A DNA stretch of 64,000 nt from Streptomyces tagetis (GTDB taxonomy: Bacteria; Actinomycetota; Actinomycetes; Streptomycetales; Streptomycetaceae): positions 248,001 through 312,000 of the forward strand of contig NZ_JAGPNL010000009.1 of the NCBI RefSeq assembly GCF_018069565.1, written 5' to 3'. Position 1 is the first letter of the stretch, and every line of letters begins with the position of its first letter. Position numbers and translations under genes: made by a program. Shown here in pieces: positions 53,376-61,300 of the stretch. A model generated the notes under the pieces. The model saw only the letters and a list, made by a program, of their open reading frames with translations. It had not been told where the DNA came from and ran no database searches.

Positions 53376-54601
53376 ACGGGGCCGTCAACTACGCGAGCTG
53401 CGCCGTGCTCTGGCTCGGCCTGGCCGCCAAGGCCCCCGACCTCGTACGCCACCGCCGCGACCCCTTCCTCCGGGCCATCTGCGCGGTGCTGGGCCTGGCC
53501 GGGCTCTGCTTCTTCCTCGGCGCCCCGCCCACCGTCGGCGCCGTCAACGACCTGAGCGGGGTGCCGAACCTGGCCGCGCCGCTCACGTACGCCTCCATCA
53601 CCGCCTACAGCGCCGCCGCCCAGGTGCTGATCGTGCACTGGCGGGGCGGGCCCCGGGTACGGGCCGTGGCCCGCCGCTGGGTGCTCGCCTACGCGCTGGT
53701 CGTGCTCGGCATCGCCGTCTCCTTCGCCCTCGGCGAGGCCCCGGTGGAGCGCCGCACCGACCTGGACGTCTACTACGCCACGACGCCGTTCATCGGCCAG
53801 ATGATCGTGCTCTACCTGCTCGGGCACCTCACCGCGGTCACCGTCACCACCGTCTCCGCGCTGCGCTGGGCCCGGCGGGTGCGCGGGCCGCTGCGCCTGG
53901 GACTGACGGTGCTCGGGGCGGGCGCCCTGTGCAACGCCGGGTACAGCGTCTCCAAGCTGGCCGCCGTCGCCGCCCGCTGGAGCGGCCGGGACTGGCAGGT
54001 GCTGGTCACGGACGTCTCCCCGGTGGCCGCGGCGGCCAGCGCCGTGCTCACCGTCGCCGGGGTGCTGATCCCGCTGGCCGTGCCGGGGTGGGCACGCCGG
54101 CGCCGGGCCCGGCGCGCGTACCTGCGGCTGGAGCCGCTGGAGCGGGTCCTCGACGACCTCCTCACCCGGCGCTCTCTGCGCCTGCCCCGGCCCCACGGGG
54201 CCTCCCCGAGCGCCCGGCTGATGTGGCGCCAGACCAGCATCCACAACGCCCTCGGTCACCTCGCCCCGCACCTCGACGCGGCCCTGTACGACCGGGTGCG
54301 GGAGGACTCCCTGCGCGCCACGGGCGACGCGGAGCGGGCGGAGGCCGCCGCCTGGGCCGCCGCCGTCGCCGACGCGGCGCACCGGGCGGGGCGGGACGTA
54401 CCGGAGGGGCCCGGTCCCGGCGAGGGCGCCGGTCCGCTCCCCCACCGGCTGCCCGGACCGGCCGCCCTGGTGCGCATCGCCGACGCGCTGGCCGCCGTTC
54501 CCGCGCCCGCCGCCGTCCCCGCGCCCCGCGGACGCGGCCCGGCCGCCGCGACCGGGGGCCGTATGAACCAGCCGCGCGAACAAGGGAGTTCACCGGCATG
54601 A
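53372..54601 (+). CDS. Multi-span membrane protein, MAB_1171c/DUF6545-like (paralogue B)
   Basis: 409 residues, same plan as paralogues A and C: about seven helices, then a cytosolic helical tail with a Pro/Ala-rich end. Conserved blocks: AVNDLSGVPNLAAPLTYASITAY, VHWRGGP, EAPVERRTDLDVYYATTPFIGQM, VLYLLGH, KLAAVAARWSGRDWQVLVTDVSP, RLEPLERVLDDL, and RQTSIHNALGHLAPHLD. GTG 53372 overlaps the HEVWH gene stop and its own stop overlaps the ATG of paralogue C (ATGA), so the three proteins are made in fixed ratio. No transport motif (Walker, proton-motive acid in a helix) is obvious. Confidence 0.85.
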   Translation: MNGAVNYASCAVLWLGLAAKAPDLVRHRRDPFLRAICAVLGLAGLCFFLGAPPTVGAVNDLSGVPNLAAPLTYASITAYSAAAQVLIVHWRGGPRVRAVARRWVLAYALVVLGIAVSFALGEAPVERRTDLDVYYATTPFIGQMIVLYLLGHLTAVTVTTVSALRWARRVRGPLRLGLTVLGAGALCNAGYSVSKLAAVAARWSGRDWQVLVTDVSPVAAAASAVLTVAGVLIPLAVPGWARRRRARRAYLRLEPLERVLDDLLTRRSLRLPRPHGASPSARLMWRQTSIHNALGHLAPHLDAALYDRVREDSLRATGDAERAEAAAWAAAVADAAHRAGRDVPEGPGPGEGAGPLPHRLPGPAALVRIADALAAVPAPAAVPAPRGRGPAAATGGRMNQPREQGSSPA

Positions 54602-55809
54602 GTCTCGTCGTGTATGGGGCGGCCGGGGTGTTCGCGCTGTCCTGTGTGGTGCTGTTCCGGCGGCCCGGTTCACCCGTGCTCGGCACGCTCACCGTCTCCA
54701 CCTGCGCGGCGATCCTGCTCGGCGCGCTGGTCCTGGTCTGCTCGGCCCCGCCGACCCTCGCCGCCGTCAACGACCTCACGGGTGTGGTGAACTTCGGCGC
54801 CCCCCTCACCTACGGCATGCTCTCCGCCTACAGTTGCGCGCTGCTCGTCCTGCTCGTCAACTGGCGCGGCGGCCCCAGGTCCCGGATACGGCGCCGGGTG
54901 CTGGCCAGCATGGCCGCCTACGCGCTCCTCATCGCCGTCCTCGTCGCCCTGTTCACGCTCGCCGACGCCCCCGACGAGCGGCTCACCGACCTCGACACGT
55001 ACTACGCGAACACGCCGTTCATGCGGGAGATGATCCTGCTCTACCTGGCCGGGCACAGCGCGGCGACGCTCGTGATGTGCGCGGTCTGCGTCAAATGGGG
55101 CCGCGAGGTGACCGGGCTGCTGCGCACCGGACTGCGGCTGATCCTCGCCGGCAGCCTGCTCGACCTGGTCGGCTTCCAACTGGCCAAGTACACCGCGGTG
55201 GTGGCCCGCTGGTACGGCCACGACGTCGACTTCCTGTCCACCACGCTGGCCCCGCCCATGGCCTCGCTCGGCGCCCTGGTCTGCTCCGCCGGATTCGTCC
55301 TGCCGCGGCTGCTGCCGGCCGCCGTCGCCCAGTGGCGGGGCCTCGGCGACTACCGCCGGCTCGGCCCGCTGTGGGCGCTGCTGCGGTTCGCGCCGACCTC
55401 GCCGAAACCGCCCGCCTCCTGGTGGCGGTCGCCGCGCGAGCGGTTGCAGTGGCGGGAGGTGTCGATCCACGACGCGCTGCTGGCGCTCGCCCCGTACTTC
55501 GACGACCGGGTGCGCGAGCGGGAGCGGGAGGCCGCCCTGCGCGCGGGCCGCACCGCCCACCAGGCCCGGCTGGCCGCGGAGGCCGCGATGCTCACCGACG
55601 CCGCGCGCCGCGCCGCCGCCCACGAGGAGCCGCCGGCCGACCCGAGCACCTACCGCCTGCGCGCCACGCAGGTCTCGGGGCCGGGCGCGCTGGTCGAACT
55701 CGCCCGTACCCTGGGCCGTTCGCCGGCCGGCGCACCGGCGCGCGAGGGTACGGTGAGGGCCGCCCACGGCTGGACCCTGGCTGAAGACGAGGAGACCCAT
55801 GTCCCGTAG
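54598..55809 (+). CDS. Multi-span membrane protein, MAB_1171c/DUF6545-like (paralogue C)
   Basis: 403 residues, same family: AVNDLTGVVNFGAPLTYGMLSAY, VNWRGGP, DAPDERLTDLDTYYANTPFMREM, ILLYLAGH, KYTAVVARWYGHDVDFLSTTLAPP, DYRRLGPLWALLRF, then REVSIHDALLALAPYFDDRV. All three paralogues share D-x-x-YYA-TPF between helices 4 and 5 and A-A/V-x-RW-x-G. ATG 54598 overlaps the upstream stop and has GGGAG 9 nt upstream. The last 11 bases overlap the FAD oxidoreductase gene. Confidence 0.85.
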   Translation: MSLVVYGAAGVFALSCVVLFRRPGSPVLGTLTVSTCAAILLGALVLVCSAPPTLAAVNDLTGVVNFGAPLTYGMLSAYSCALLVLLVNWRGGPRSRIRRRVLASMAAYALLIAVLVALFTLADAPDERLTDLDTYYANTPFMREMILLYLAGHSAATLVMCAVCVKWGREVTGLLRTGLRLILAGSLLDLVGFQLAKYTAVVARWYGHDVDFLSTTLAPPMASLGALVCSAGFVLPRLLPAAVAQWRGLGDYRRLGPLWALLRFAPTSPKPPASWWRSPRERLQWREVSIHDALLALAPYFDDRVREREREAALRAGRTAHQARLAAEAAMLTDAARRAAAHEEPPADPSTYRLRATQVSGPGALVELARTLGRSPAGAPAREGTVRAAHGWTLAEDEETHVP

Positions 55810-57205
55810 AGCTGTCGTCATCGGTGCCGGTCTGGCCGGCATGCTGGCCGCGGCGGCGCTGTCCCCCGCGGTGGACGAGGTGATCGTGCTGGAGCGCGAC
55901 GACCTCCCCGACGGACCCGAGCACCGGCGCGGACTGCCCCAGGGCCGCCACGCGCACCTGCTGATGGCCGGGGGCCTGGCCGCCATGGAGGATCTGCTGC
56001 CCGGCGCCGGCGTGCGCAAGCGGCTGCTCACCGCCGGCGCCCACGAGATATCCCTCGGCAACGGCATGGTGGCCCTCACCCCCGACGGCTGGTTACGGCG
56101 CTGGCGCCACGAGGGCCCCCGGATGGTCACGTGCAGCCGCGCGCTGCTCGACTGGGTGGTCCGCGAGACCGTCCTCACCCACACCGGCACCACCGTCCGC
56201 AAGGCCAACGCCCGTGCGCTGACCGGCGGTTCGCGCCGCGTCACGGGGGTGCTCACCGCCCCGGCGGACGGCGCCGGGCCGGAGGAGGTCCTCGACGCCG
56301 ACCTCGTCGTCGACGCGAGCGGGCGCGGCTCGCGGCTGCTGCGCTGGCTGGACGGCGTCGGCGTCCGCGGCATCGAGGAGCGCACCGTCGACGCGGGGCT
56401 GGTCAACGCCACCCGCCTGTACCGGGTGCCCGAGGGCGCCGGCGGCTTCCCGCTGACGGTGCTCCAGGCCGACCCGTACGCCTCCCGGCCGGGCCGCAGC
56501 GGCATGGTCATGCCGATCGAGGACGGCCGCTGGCTGGTCAGCCTGGCGGGCACCCGGGGCGGCGAGCCGCCGGCCGACCCGGACGGCTTCCTGCGCTACA
56601 CCCTGGACCTGCCGCACCCCCTGGTGGGCCGGCTGATCTCCGGCGCCGAGCCGGTGACCGGCGTCCACGTCGGCCGCAGCACCAGCAACGTGCGCCGCTA
56701 CGTGGAGCGGGCCCGGCACTGGCCCGAGGGGTTCGTCGTCCTCGGGGACGCGCTCGCCACCTTCAACCCGGCCTACGGACAGGGCATGTCCGTCGCCGCG
56801 ATGGGCGCCCGCGCGCTGGCCGAGGAGGTGCGCCGGTCCGGTCCCGACGCGCCCGGACTGGCTCGCCGGGTGCAGCGGGGCGCCGCCCGGCCGGTCGACG
56901 CGGCCTGGGCGGTGGCGGTCGGCCAGGACGTCATGTACCCGGGCACGCGGGGGGCCGCGGCGAGCCCGGCCGACCGGCTCGTCGCCGCGTACACCCGGCG
57001 GCTGACCCGGGCGGCGACCGGCTCCTACCCGGCCGCCGCCGCGCTGTGGGACGTCACCAGCCTCCTGGCCGGCCCGGGGCGGGTGCTGCGCCCGGGTGCG
57101 CTGCTGTCCACCCTGACGGGCCCCGCGCTGCCGCGGGCCGCCCATCCCCCGCTCTCCCGCGCCGAGTGGCGCACGGTGCACGCCCTGGACCGTACGGGGG
57201 GCTGA
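55799..57205 (+). CDS. FAD-dependent oxidoreductase/monooxygenase
   Basis: 468 residues. N-terminal dinucleotide-binding motif VVIGAGLAGMLAAAAL, then RGLPQGRHAHLLMAGG, VVDASGRGSRLLRWL, and the second FAD motif VVLGDALATFNPAYGQGMS, which is typical of the PHBH/geranylgeranyl-reductase-like flavoproteins. The substrate is unknown; such proteins act on lipids, pigments or polyketides. ATG 55799 has GAGGAG 4 nt upstream and overlaps the end of membrane protein C, so it belongs to the operon. Its link to the membrane proteins is the strongest clue that the operon has a redox or lipid-modifying step. Confidence 0.92.
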   Translation: MSRRAVVIGAGLAGMLAAAALSPAVDEVIVLERDDLPDGPEHRRGLPQGRHAHLLMAGGLAAMEDLLPGAGVRKRLLTAGAHEISLGNGMVALTPDGWLRRWRHEGPRMVTCSRALLDWVVRETVLTHTGTTVRKANARALTGGSRRVTGVLTAPADGAGPEEVLDADLVVDASGRGSRLLRWLDGVGVRGIEERTVDAGLVNATRLYRVPEGAGGFPLTVLQADPYASRPGRSGMVMPIEDGRWLVSLAGTRGGEPPADPDGFLRYTLDLPHPLVGRLISGAEPVTGVHVGRSTSNVRRYVERARHWPEGFVVLGDALATFNPAYGQGMSVAAMGARALAEEVRRSGPDAPGLARRVQRGAARPVDAAWAVAVGQDVMYPGTRGAAASPADRLVAAYTRRLTRAATGSYPAAAALWDVTSLLAGPGRVLRPGALLSTLTGPALPRAAHPPLSRAEWRTVHALDRTGG

Positions 57206-57274
57206 GGGGCGGGGTGCGGGGGTCGGGGTGCGGGGGGGCGGGGTGCGGGGGGGGCGGGGTGCGGGGGTCGAGGG

Positions 57275-57349
57275 CGTGGCCACCGGCCGGCTCCGGAGAC
57301 GTGGCCCCCGGCCGGCTCCGGAGACGTGGCCCCCGGCCGGCTCCGGGGG
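57275..57349. repeat. 25-bp tandem repeat, three copies
   Basis: Three consecutive 25-bp units beginning CGTGGCC(A/C)CCGGCCGG at 57275, 57300 and 57325, differing at one to three positions. They sit in the 188-nt gap between convergent genes, preceded by a G-rich simple repeat (GGGGTGCGGGG units at 57208-57270). Each unit contains CCGGCCGG, so the array can fold into GC-rich hairpins that may terminate both flanking transcripts. Confidence 0.7.
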
Positions 57350-57393
57350 CGTCGGCCCCCTGCCGGTCCCGGGGGGGCGTGCCCCGGGGCCGC

Positions 57394-58236
57394 TCACCCC
57401 GCGAAGGCCGGCTGGGGCAGCCCCCGCCCCGCCCCCGGCAGCACCAGCAGCGACCCGGCGAGGGGGTGCGGCGCGGTCAGCCCCACCCGGGCCGTGGTCA
57501 CGTACAGGTCCGTCAGGTCCGGGCCGCCGAACGCGCAGGACGTCACCAGCGGCACCGGCAGCCGGACCACCCGGTCGAGCCGCCCGTCCGGCGTGTAGCG
57601 GCGCACCGCCGCCCCGTCCCACAGCGCCAGCCACACGCAGCCCTCGGCGTCCACGGTGAGCCCGTCGGGGTACCCGGCGCCCTCCTCCACCACGGCGAAG
57701 GGGCGCCGCCCGCCGACACGCCCGGCCTCGTGGTCGAGGACGTCGATGCGCCGGGTCGGCGTGTCGACGTAGTACATCCGCCGCCCGTCGGGGCTCCAGC
57801 CGATGCCGTTGCTGATCGTCACGTCGTCCAGGACCGTCGTCACCGTGCCGTCGCCGGTGATCCGGCTCAGGGTGCCGCCGCCGGGGGCCTCGTCGTAGCG
57901 CATGGTGCCCGCCCACAGGCTGCCGTCGGGGGCGACGGCGGCGTCGTTGGCCCGGCGGCCGGGCACCGGATCGCGGTGCAGCGGGCGCGGGGTGCCGTCG
58001 GGATCGAGGAGGAAGACGCCGTCGCGCAGGCAGAGGACGAGTCCGCCCCCGGCGCGCGGCAGGACGGCGCCGATGTGCTGGTCCGTGGTGCGCACCGTGC
58101 GGCGGCCGGTGGCCGGGTCGAGGGTGTGCACGCGGGAGCCGAGGACGTCCACCCACAGCAGGGTGCCGGTGGCCGGGTCCCAGACGGGGCCCTCGCCGAG
58201 TTCCGCCGCGGCCGGGACCGCCACCCGCCACCTCAT
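57394..58236 (-). CDS. SMP-30/gluconolactonase family protein
   Basis: 280 residues, a six-bladed propeller. Metal site residues are visible: the early Glu in LGEGPVWDPA, Asn in NDAAVAPDG, the ISNGIGWSPDG Asn/Asp, and YPDGLTVDAEG with the catalytic-type Asp. Such lactonases hydrolyse sugar lactones such as gluconolactone or arabinonolactone. ATG 58236 has GGAGG 5 nt upstream and overlaps the IclR stop, so regulator and enzyme are coupled. It fits the sugar-acid theme of the region at 36-51 kb. Confidence 0.92.
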   Translation of the reverse strand: MRWRVAVPAAAELGEGPVWDPATGTLLWVDVLGSRVHTLDPATGRRTVRTTDQHIGAVLPRAGGGLVLCLRDGVFLLDPDGTPRPLHRDPVPGRRANDAAVAPDGSLWAGTMRYDEAPGGGTLSRITGDGTVTTVLDDVTISNGIGWSPDGRRMYYVDTPTRRIDVLDHEAGRVGGRRPFAVVEEGAGYPDGLTVDAEGCVWLALWDGAAVRRYTPDGRLDRVVRLPVPLVTSCAFGGPDLTDLYVTTARVGLTAPHPLAGSLLVLPGAGRGLPQPAFAG

Positions 58237-59006
58237 GCCGCCCTCCGGTGGCCGAGCCGTTCGGAGAGTTCGGCGGCGCCCTCGACGGCGAGCCGTTCCA
58301 GTTCGGCGCGGCGCTCCTCGCTCCAGCGGATCAGGGGTACGGAGATGGAGAGCGCGGCGACGACCCGCCCGGAGCGGTCGCGGACCGGGGCGGCGACGCA
58401 GGAGACGTCCGCGTTGGACTCGCGGTTCTCCACGGCGGTGCCTCGGGCGCGGACGCGGGCCAGGGCCTCGCGCAGCACCGCCGGGTCGGTGATGCTGTTC
58501 GGCGTCATCGCGGCCAGCTCGGTCCCGTCGGGGAACCGGGCGTCCAGCTCCCGCTCGGGCAGCGAGGCCAGCAGCATCTTGCCGACGGAGGTGCAGTGCG
58601 CGGGCAGCCGCCGGCCGGCCGCGGAGACCATGCGCACCGCGTGCGTGGAGTCCACCTTGGCGATGTAGATGACGTCGGTGTCCTCCAGGATCGCCACGTG
58701 CACGGTCTCGTCGCAGGTCTCGGCGACGCCCCGGGCGACCTGCCGGCCCTCGGCGGCGAGGTCGAGGTCCTCGGCGTAGCGGGAGCCGAGCTGGTAGGGG
58801 CGGACGCCGAGCCGGTACCGTCCGGGCTCGGAGGCCACCGGCACGAGGTACCGGCGGGCGGCGAGCGTGCTGACCAGCTCGTGCACGGTGGTGCGCGGCA
58901 GTTGGAGCCGGCGCACGATCTCGGGCGCGGAGAGCGTGCCGTCGCCGTCGAGGAAGAGTTCGAGTATGTCGAGAGCCCGGGTCACGGCTGGTACGAGGCG
59001 TCCCAT
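58233..59006 (-). CDS. IclR family transcriptional regulator
   Basis: 257 residues. N-terminal winged helix: AVTRALDILELFLDGDGTLSAPEIVRRLQLPRTTVHELVSTLAARRYL. C-terminal IclR effector domain: ETVHVAILEDTDVIYIAKVDS, AHCTSVGKMLLA, ENRESNADVSCVAAPVRD. GGGAGG lies 9 nt before the ATG. Coupled to the SMP-30 gene (ATGA), whose product or substrate is a likely effector. It may also act on the repeat ATTTCG-N9-CGAAAT before the acid-sugar dehydratase gene, but this is only a suggestion. Confidence 0.94.
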   Translation of the reverse strand: MGRLVPAVTRALDILELFLDGDGTLSAPEIVRRLQLPRTTVHELVSTLAARRYLVPVASEPGRYRLGVRPYQLGSRYAEDLDLAAEGRQVARGVAETCDETVHVAILEDTDVIYIAKVDSTHAVRMVSAAGRRLPAHCTSVGKMLLASLPERELDARFPDGTELAAMTPNSITDPAVLREALARVRARGTAVENRESNADVSCVAAPVRDRSGRVVAALSISVPLIRWSEERRAELERLAVEGAAELSERLGHRRAA

Positions 59007-59075
59007 GTCCGGCTCCCTCCCTGGTGTCTGGGGCGCCCGCGCTCCCGCCTCCCGGCGGCCGGCGGGCGACCGCGG

Positions 59076-59114
59076 GTGTTCGAGATATCAACAGGCTGTC
59101 GGTATGGCGAACAC
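59076..59114. promoter_or_regulatory. Spaced inverted repeat upstream of iclR
   Basis: GTGTTCG (59076-59082) and CGAACAC (59108-59114) form a perfect 7-bp inverted repeat with 25 nt between arms (about three helical turns centre to centre), 70-108 nt upstream of the iclR start. Between them is an AT-richer stretch (GATATCAACAG). An IclR tetramer binding two half-sites and controlling its own gene is plausible. Confidence 0.45.
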
Positions 59115-59192
59115 AGGCTACTCACATGGGGTTTGCCACGGCAATGGATCAGGAGGGGGTGGTTGCCGGGGGCGCGTCCCTCCGGCGGGGGG

Positions 59193-59306
59193 CGCGGGTG
59201 CCCTCGCGGTGCCGGTGCCGTCCGTCGTGGCGCGGGTGCCCTCGCGGTGCCGGTGCCGTCCGTCGCGGCGCGGGTGCCCTCGCGGCGCCGGTGCCGTCCG
59301 TCGTGG
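59193..59306. repeat. 38-bp tandem repeat, three copies
   Basis: Units at 59193-59230, 59231-59268 and 59269-59306, each beginning CGCGGGTGCCCTCGCGG, with two single-base differences among copies. A partial fourth copy begins at 59307. They lie in the 336-nt gap between the divergent iclR and the gene at 59343. The unit length is not a multiple of three (38) and open frames through it are not coding-like, so it is an intergenic repeat. Confidence 0.85.
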
Positions 59307-59342
59307 CGCCCGTACGCCTCCCCCGTACGCGACGATGGGCCC

Positions 59343-59975
59343 ATGCCGCCCGCCAAGCGCCCCGCCGGTCCCTTCACCCCGCTCGACTTCCAACTGGTGC
59401 TGCTGCGCCGCATGGCCGACCACAACCCCGGCCTGGTGGAGGAGGCCCGCGCCCGCCTGGGCGTCTCCGCCGCGGACATGCGGGAGGCCAACCGGCGCTG
59501 GCAGGCCAGGCTCCACGCCCCGGGGCGCGGCTCGGCCCCCTCCCTCCCCCACGGCCTCGGCGGCCTGCGGGGGGCCGCCGTCCGCTCGTTCCTCGGCCCG
59601 CCCGAGTCCGTCGCGCCGCGCCGGATCGGCGACCTGGAGTGCGAGGCCCGGCAGTGGCCGCTGCCCCTCTGGCCGGACCTGCGCTTCGAGGTGCTCACGG
59701 CGCCCGACGGCACCGTCTGGAACGCGTGGCTGGTCCGCGCCCCGGGCGCCGAGGGGCCCGCGCCGCGCACGCTGGAGGAGCTGACGCCCTGGTCGTGCAC
59801 GGTCGACGAGGCCGCCCGTGCCTTCGCCCCGGCCCGGCCGCTGCCGGGCTCGGCGCCCACCCGGTGGGGGCTCGCCTTCACCGCGCCGGACGCGCGCGGC
59901 GTACGGCACGAGGTGGTCGCGGAGTTCACGTGGGGGCTGCTGCAACGCACCCTGGCCGGCGGCCGGCCGGGCTGA
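59343..59975 (+). CDS. Conserved hypothetical protein
   Basis: 210 residues, soluble. It begins MPPAKRPAGPFTPLDFQLVLLRRM. The first 60 residues are helical (DHNPGLVEEARARLGVSAADMREANRRWQ), the rest mixed beta (GDLECEARQWPLPLWPDLRFEVLTAPDGTVWNAWLVRAPG), ending in RGVRHEVVAEFTWGLLQRTLAG. I do not recognise the family. The ATG at 59343 has no RBS; GACGAT is 6 nt upstream, so it could be leaderless. It lies just after the 38-bp repeats and 116 nt before the MerR-PP2C gene. Confidence 0.75.
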   Translation: MPPAKRPAGPFTPLDFQLVLLRRMADHNPGLVEEARARLGVSAADMREANRRWQARLHAPGRGSAPSLPHGLGGLRGAAVRSFLGPPESVAPRRIGDLECEARQWPLPLWPDLRFEVLTAPDGTVWNAWLVRAPGAEGPAPRTLEELTPWSCTVDEAARAFAPARPLPGSAPTRWGLAFTAPDARGVRHEVVAEFTWGLLQRTLAGGRPG

Positions 59976-60031
59976 CGGCGCCGCCGGCACCCGGCCCGGG
60001 ACGCCCCGGCGCCGGAACCGGCAGCGGGCGC

Positions 60032-60062
60032 TTGACCTTCCCCTTCGGTGAAGCCCCAGCAT
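60032..60062 (+). promoter_or_regulatory. MerR-type promoter upstream of the MerR-PP2C gene
   Basis: TTGACC (60032-60037), a 19-bp spacer, CAGCAT (60057-60062). The spacer holds CCTTCCCCTTCGGTGAAG, resembling the dyad ACCTTCCCC-N-GGGGAAGGT recognised by MerR-family proteins such as CueR and TipA. The 19-bp spacing and the dyad point to activation by a MerR protein, most simply the one encoded 29 nt downstream. Confidence 0.75.
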
Positions 60063-60090
60063 CGGGGACGGAACGCGACGAGGGGGCCGG

Positions 60091-61176
60091 ATGCGCGAGG
60101 ACCTGCTGCCGATCGGCGCCTTCGCCAGGGCCTGCGGGCTCTCGCCGAAGGCCCTGCGGCTCTACGACTCACTGGGGCTGCTCCGCCCGGCCCGGGTCGA
60201 CCCGGTCACCGGCTACCGCTACTACGCGGCCGGCCAACTGGAGTCGGCCCGGCTGGTGGTGTGGCTACGGCGACTGGACATGCCGCTGGCCGGCATCCGG
60301 GAGGTCTGCGCCCTCGGCCCCGCCGCGGCGGCCCGCGAGATCGGCGCCCACTGGGCCCGTGTCGAGGCGGAGACGGCCCTGCGGCGGGACCTCGCCGCGT
60401 TCCTGATCGCCCACCTGACACGGGAGCCGGCCCACGGGCCGGGAAAGGACGACCTCACCATGACGGAACTTCGCCACCACGCCCACTCGGACACCGGCCG
60501 GGTCCGCCCGGCCAACCAGGACGCCGCCTACGCGGGCGGCCGGCTGCTCGCCGTCGCCGACGGGTTCGGCCCGGCCGGCGCCTCCGCGAGCAGCGCCGCC
60601 GTGCAGGCCCTGCGCTTCCTGGACGACGGGGAGCCGCCGGCGGACGGTGTGCTGGACCTGCTGGAGGAGGCCGTACGGGCCGCCGCCGAGGCGGTGCGGG
60701 ACGCCGCGTCCGGTGCCGGGGAGGCGGGCACCACCCTGACGGCACTGCTGTGGACCGGATCGCGGCTGGCCCTGACGCACATCGGCGACACGCGGGCGTA
60801 CGTCCTGCGCGACGGCGGGCTCTCGCTCCTCACCCGCGACCACACCCTGGTCCAGTCGATGGTCGACGAGGGGCGGCTGACCCCGCTGGAGGCGGCGGCC
60901 GACCCGCGGCGGTCGCTGCTCGCCCGCGCGCTGACCGGTGACGGCACGGCCGCCCGCCCCGACCTGCGCCTGTACGACTCCCTCCCCGGCGACCGCTATC
61001 TCCTGTGCTCCGACGGCCTGTCCACCGTCGTCCCCGAGCCCCGCCTGCGCGGCCTGCTCGCCGCCGCCCCGGACCCGGACCGGGCGGTGACGTCCCTGAT
61101 CGACGCGGCCGGCGCGGCGGGCGGCCCGGACAACGTCACGTGCGTGGTGGCGGACGCCCCGGCCCTCGCCGCCTGA
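60091..61176 (+). CDS. MerR DNA-binding domain fused to a PP2C-type phosphatase
   Basis: 361 residues. Residues 1-75 are a MerR winged helix: LPIGAFARACGLSPKALRLYDSLGLLRPARVDPVTGYRYY. A linker helix follows to about 120. Residues 124-361 are a PP2C phosphatase with the metal aspartates in RVRPANQDAAY, VADGFGPAG, LCSDGLSTVV and GGPDNVTCVV. An in-frame ATG at 60460 (MTELRHH) has AAGGA about 11 nt upstream, so the phosphatase domain could also be made alone, as TipAS is from tipA. It probably couples dephosphorylation or ligand sensing to transcription from its own MerR-type promoter. Partner kinase unknown. Confidence 0.9.
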   Translation: MREDLLPIGAFARACGLSPKALRLYDSLGLLRPARVDPVTGYRYYAAGQLESARLVVWLRRLDMPLAGIREVCALGPAAAAREIGAHWARVEAETALRRDLAAFLIAHLTREPAHGPGKDDLTMTELRHHAHSDTGRVRPANQDAAYAGGRLLAVADGFGPAGASASSAAVQALRFLDDGEPPADGVLDLLEEAVRAAAEAVRDAASGAGEAGTTLTALLWTGSRLALTHIGDTRAYVLRDGGLSLLTRDHTLVQSMVDEGRLTPLEAAADPRRSLLARALTGDGTAARPDLRLYDSLPGDRYLLCSDGLSTVVPEPRLRGLLAAAPDPDRAVTSLIDAAGAAGGPDNVTCVVADAPALAA

Positions 61177-61183
61177 CCGCTCC

Positions 61184-61229
61184 GGGGTGGTGCCCCGGGC
61201 CTCCCGGTGTCCGGCCGGGGCACCACCCC
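61184..61229 (+). terminator. Strong terminator after the MerR-PP2C gene
   Basis: A perfect 13-bp stem GGGGTGGTGCCCC (61184-61196) / GGGGCACCACCCC (61217-61229) with a 20-nt GC-rich loop, starting 8 nt after the stop codon and isolating matB. Confidence 0.85.
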
Positions 61230-61300
61230 CTCCTTGCGGCACGGCACGCTGGTGTAGGAACGGGGGGACCCCCTGTCGCCCAGGCCAAGGAGCGCGTGCC

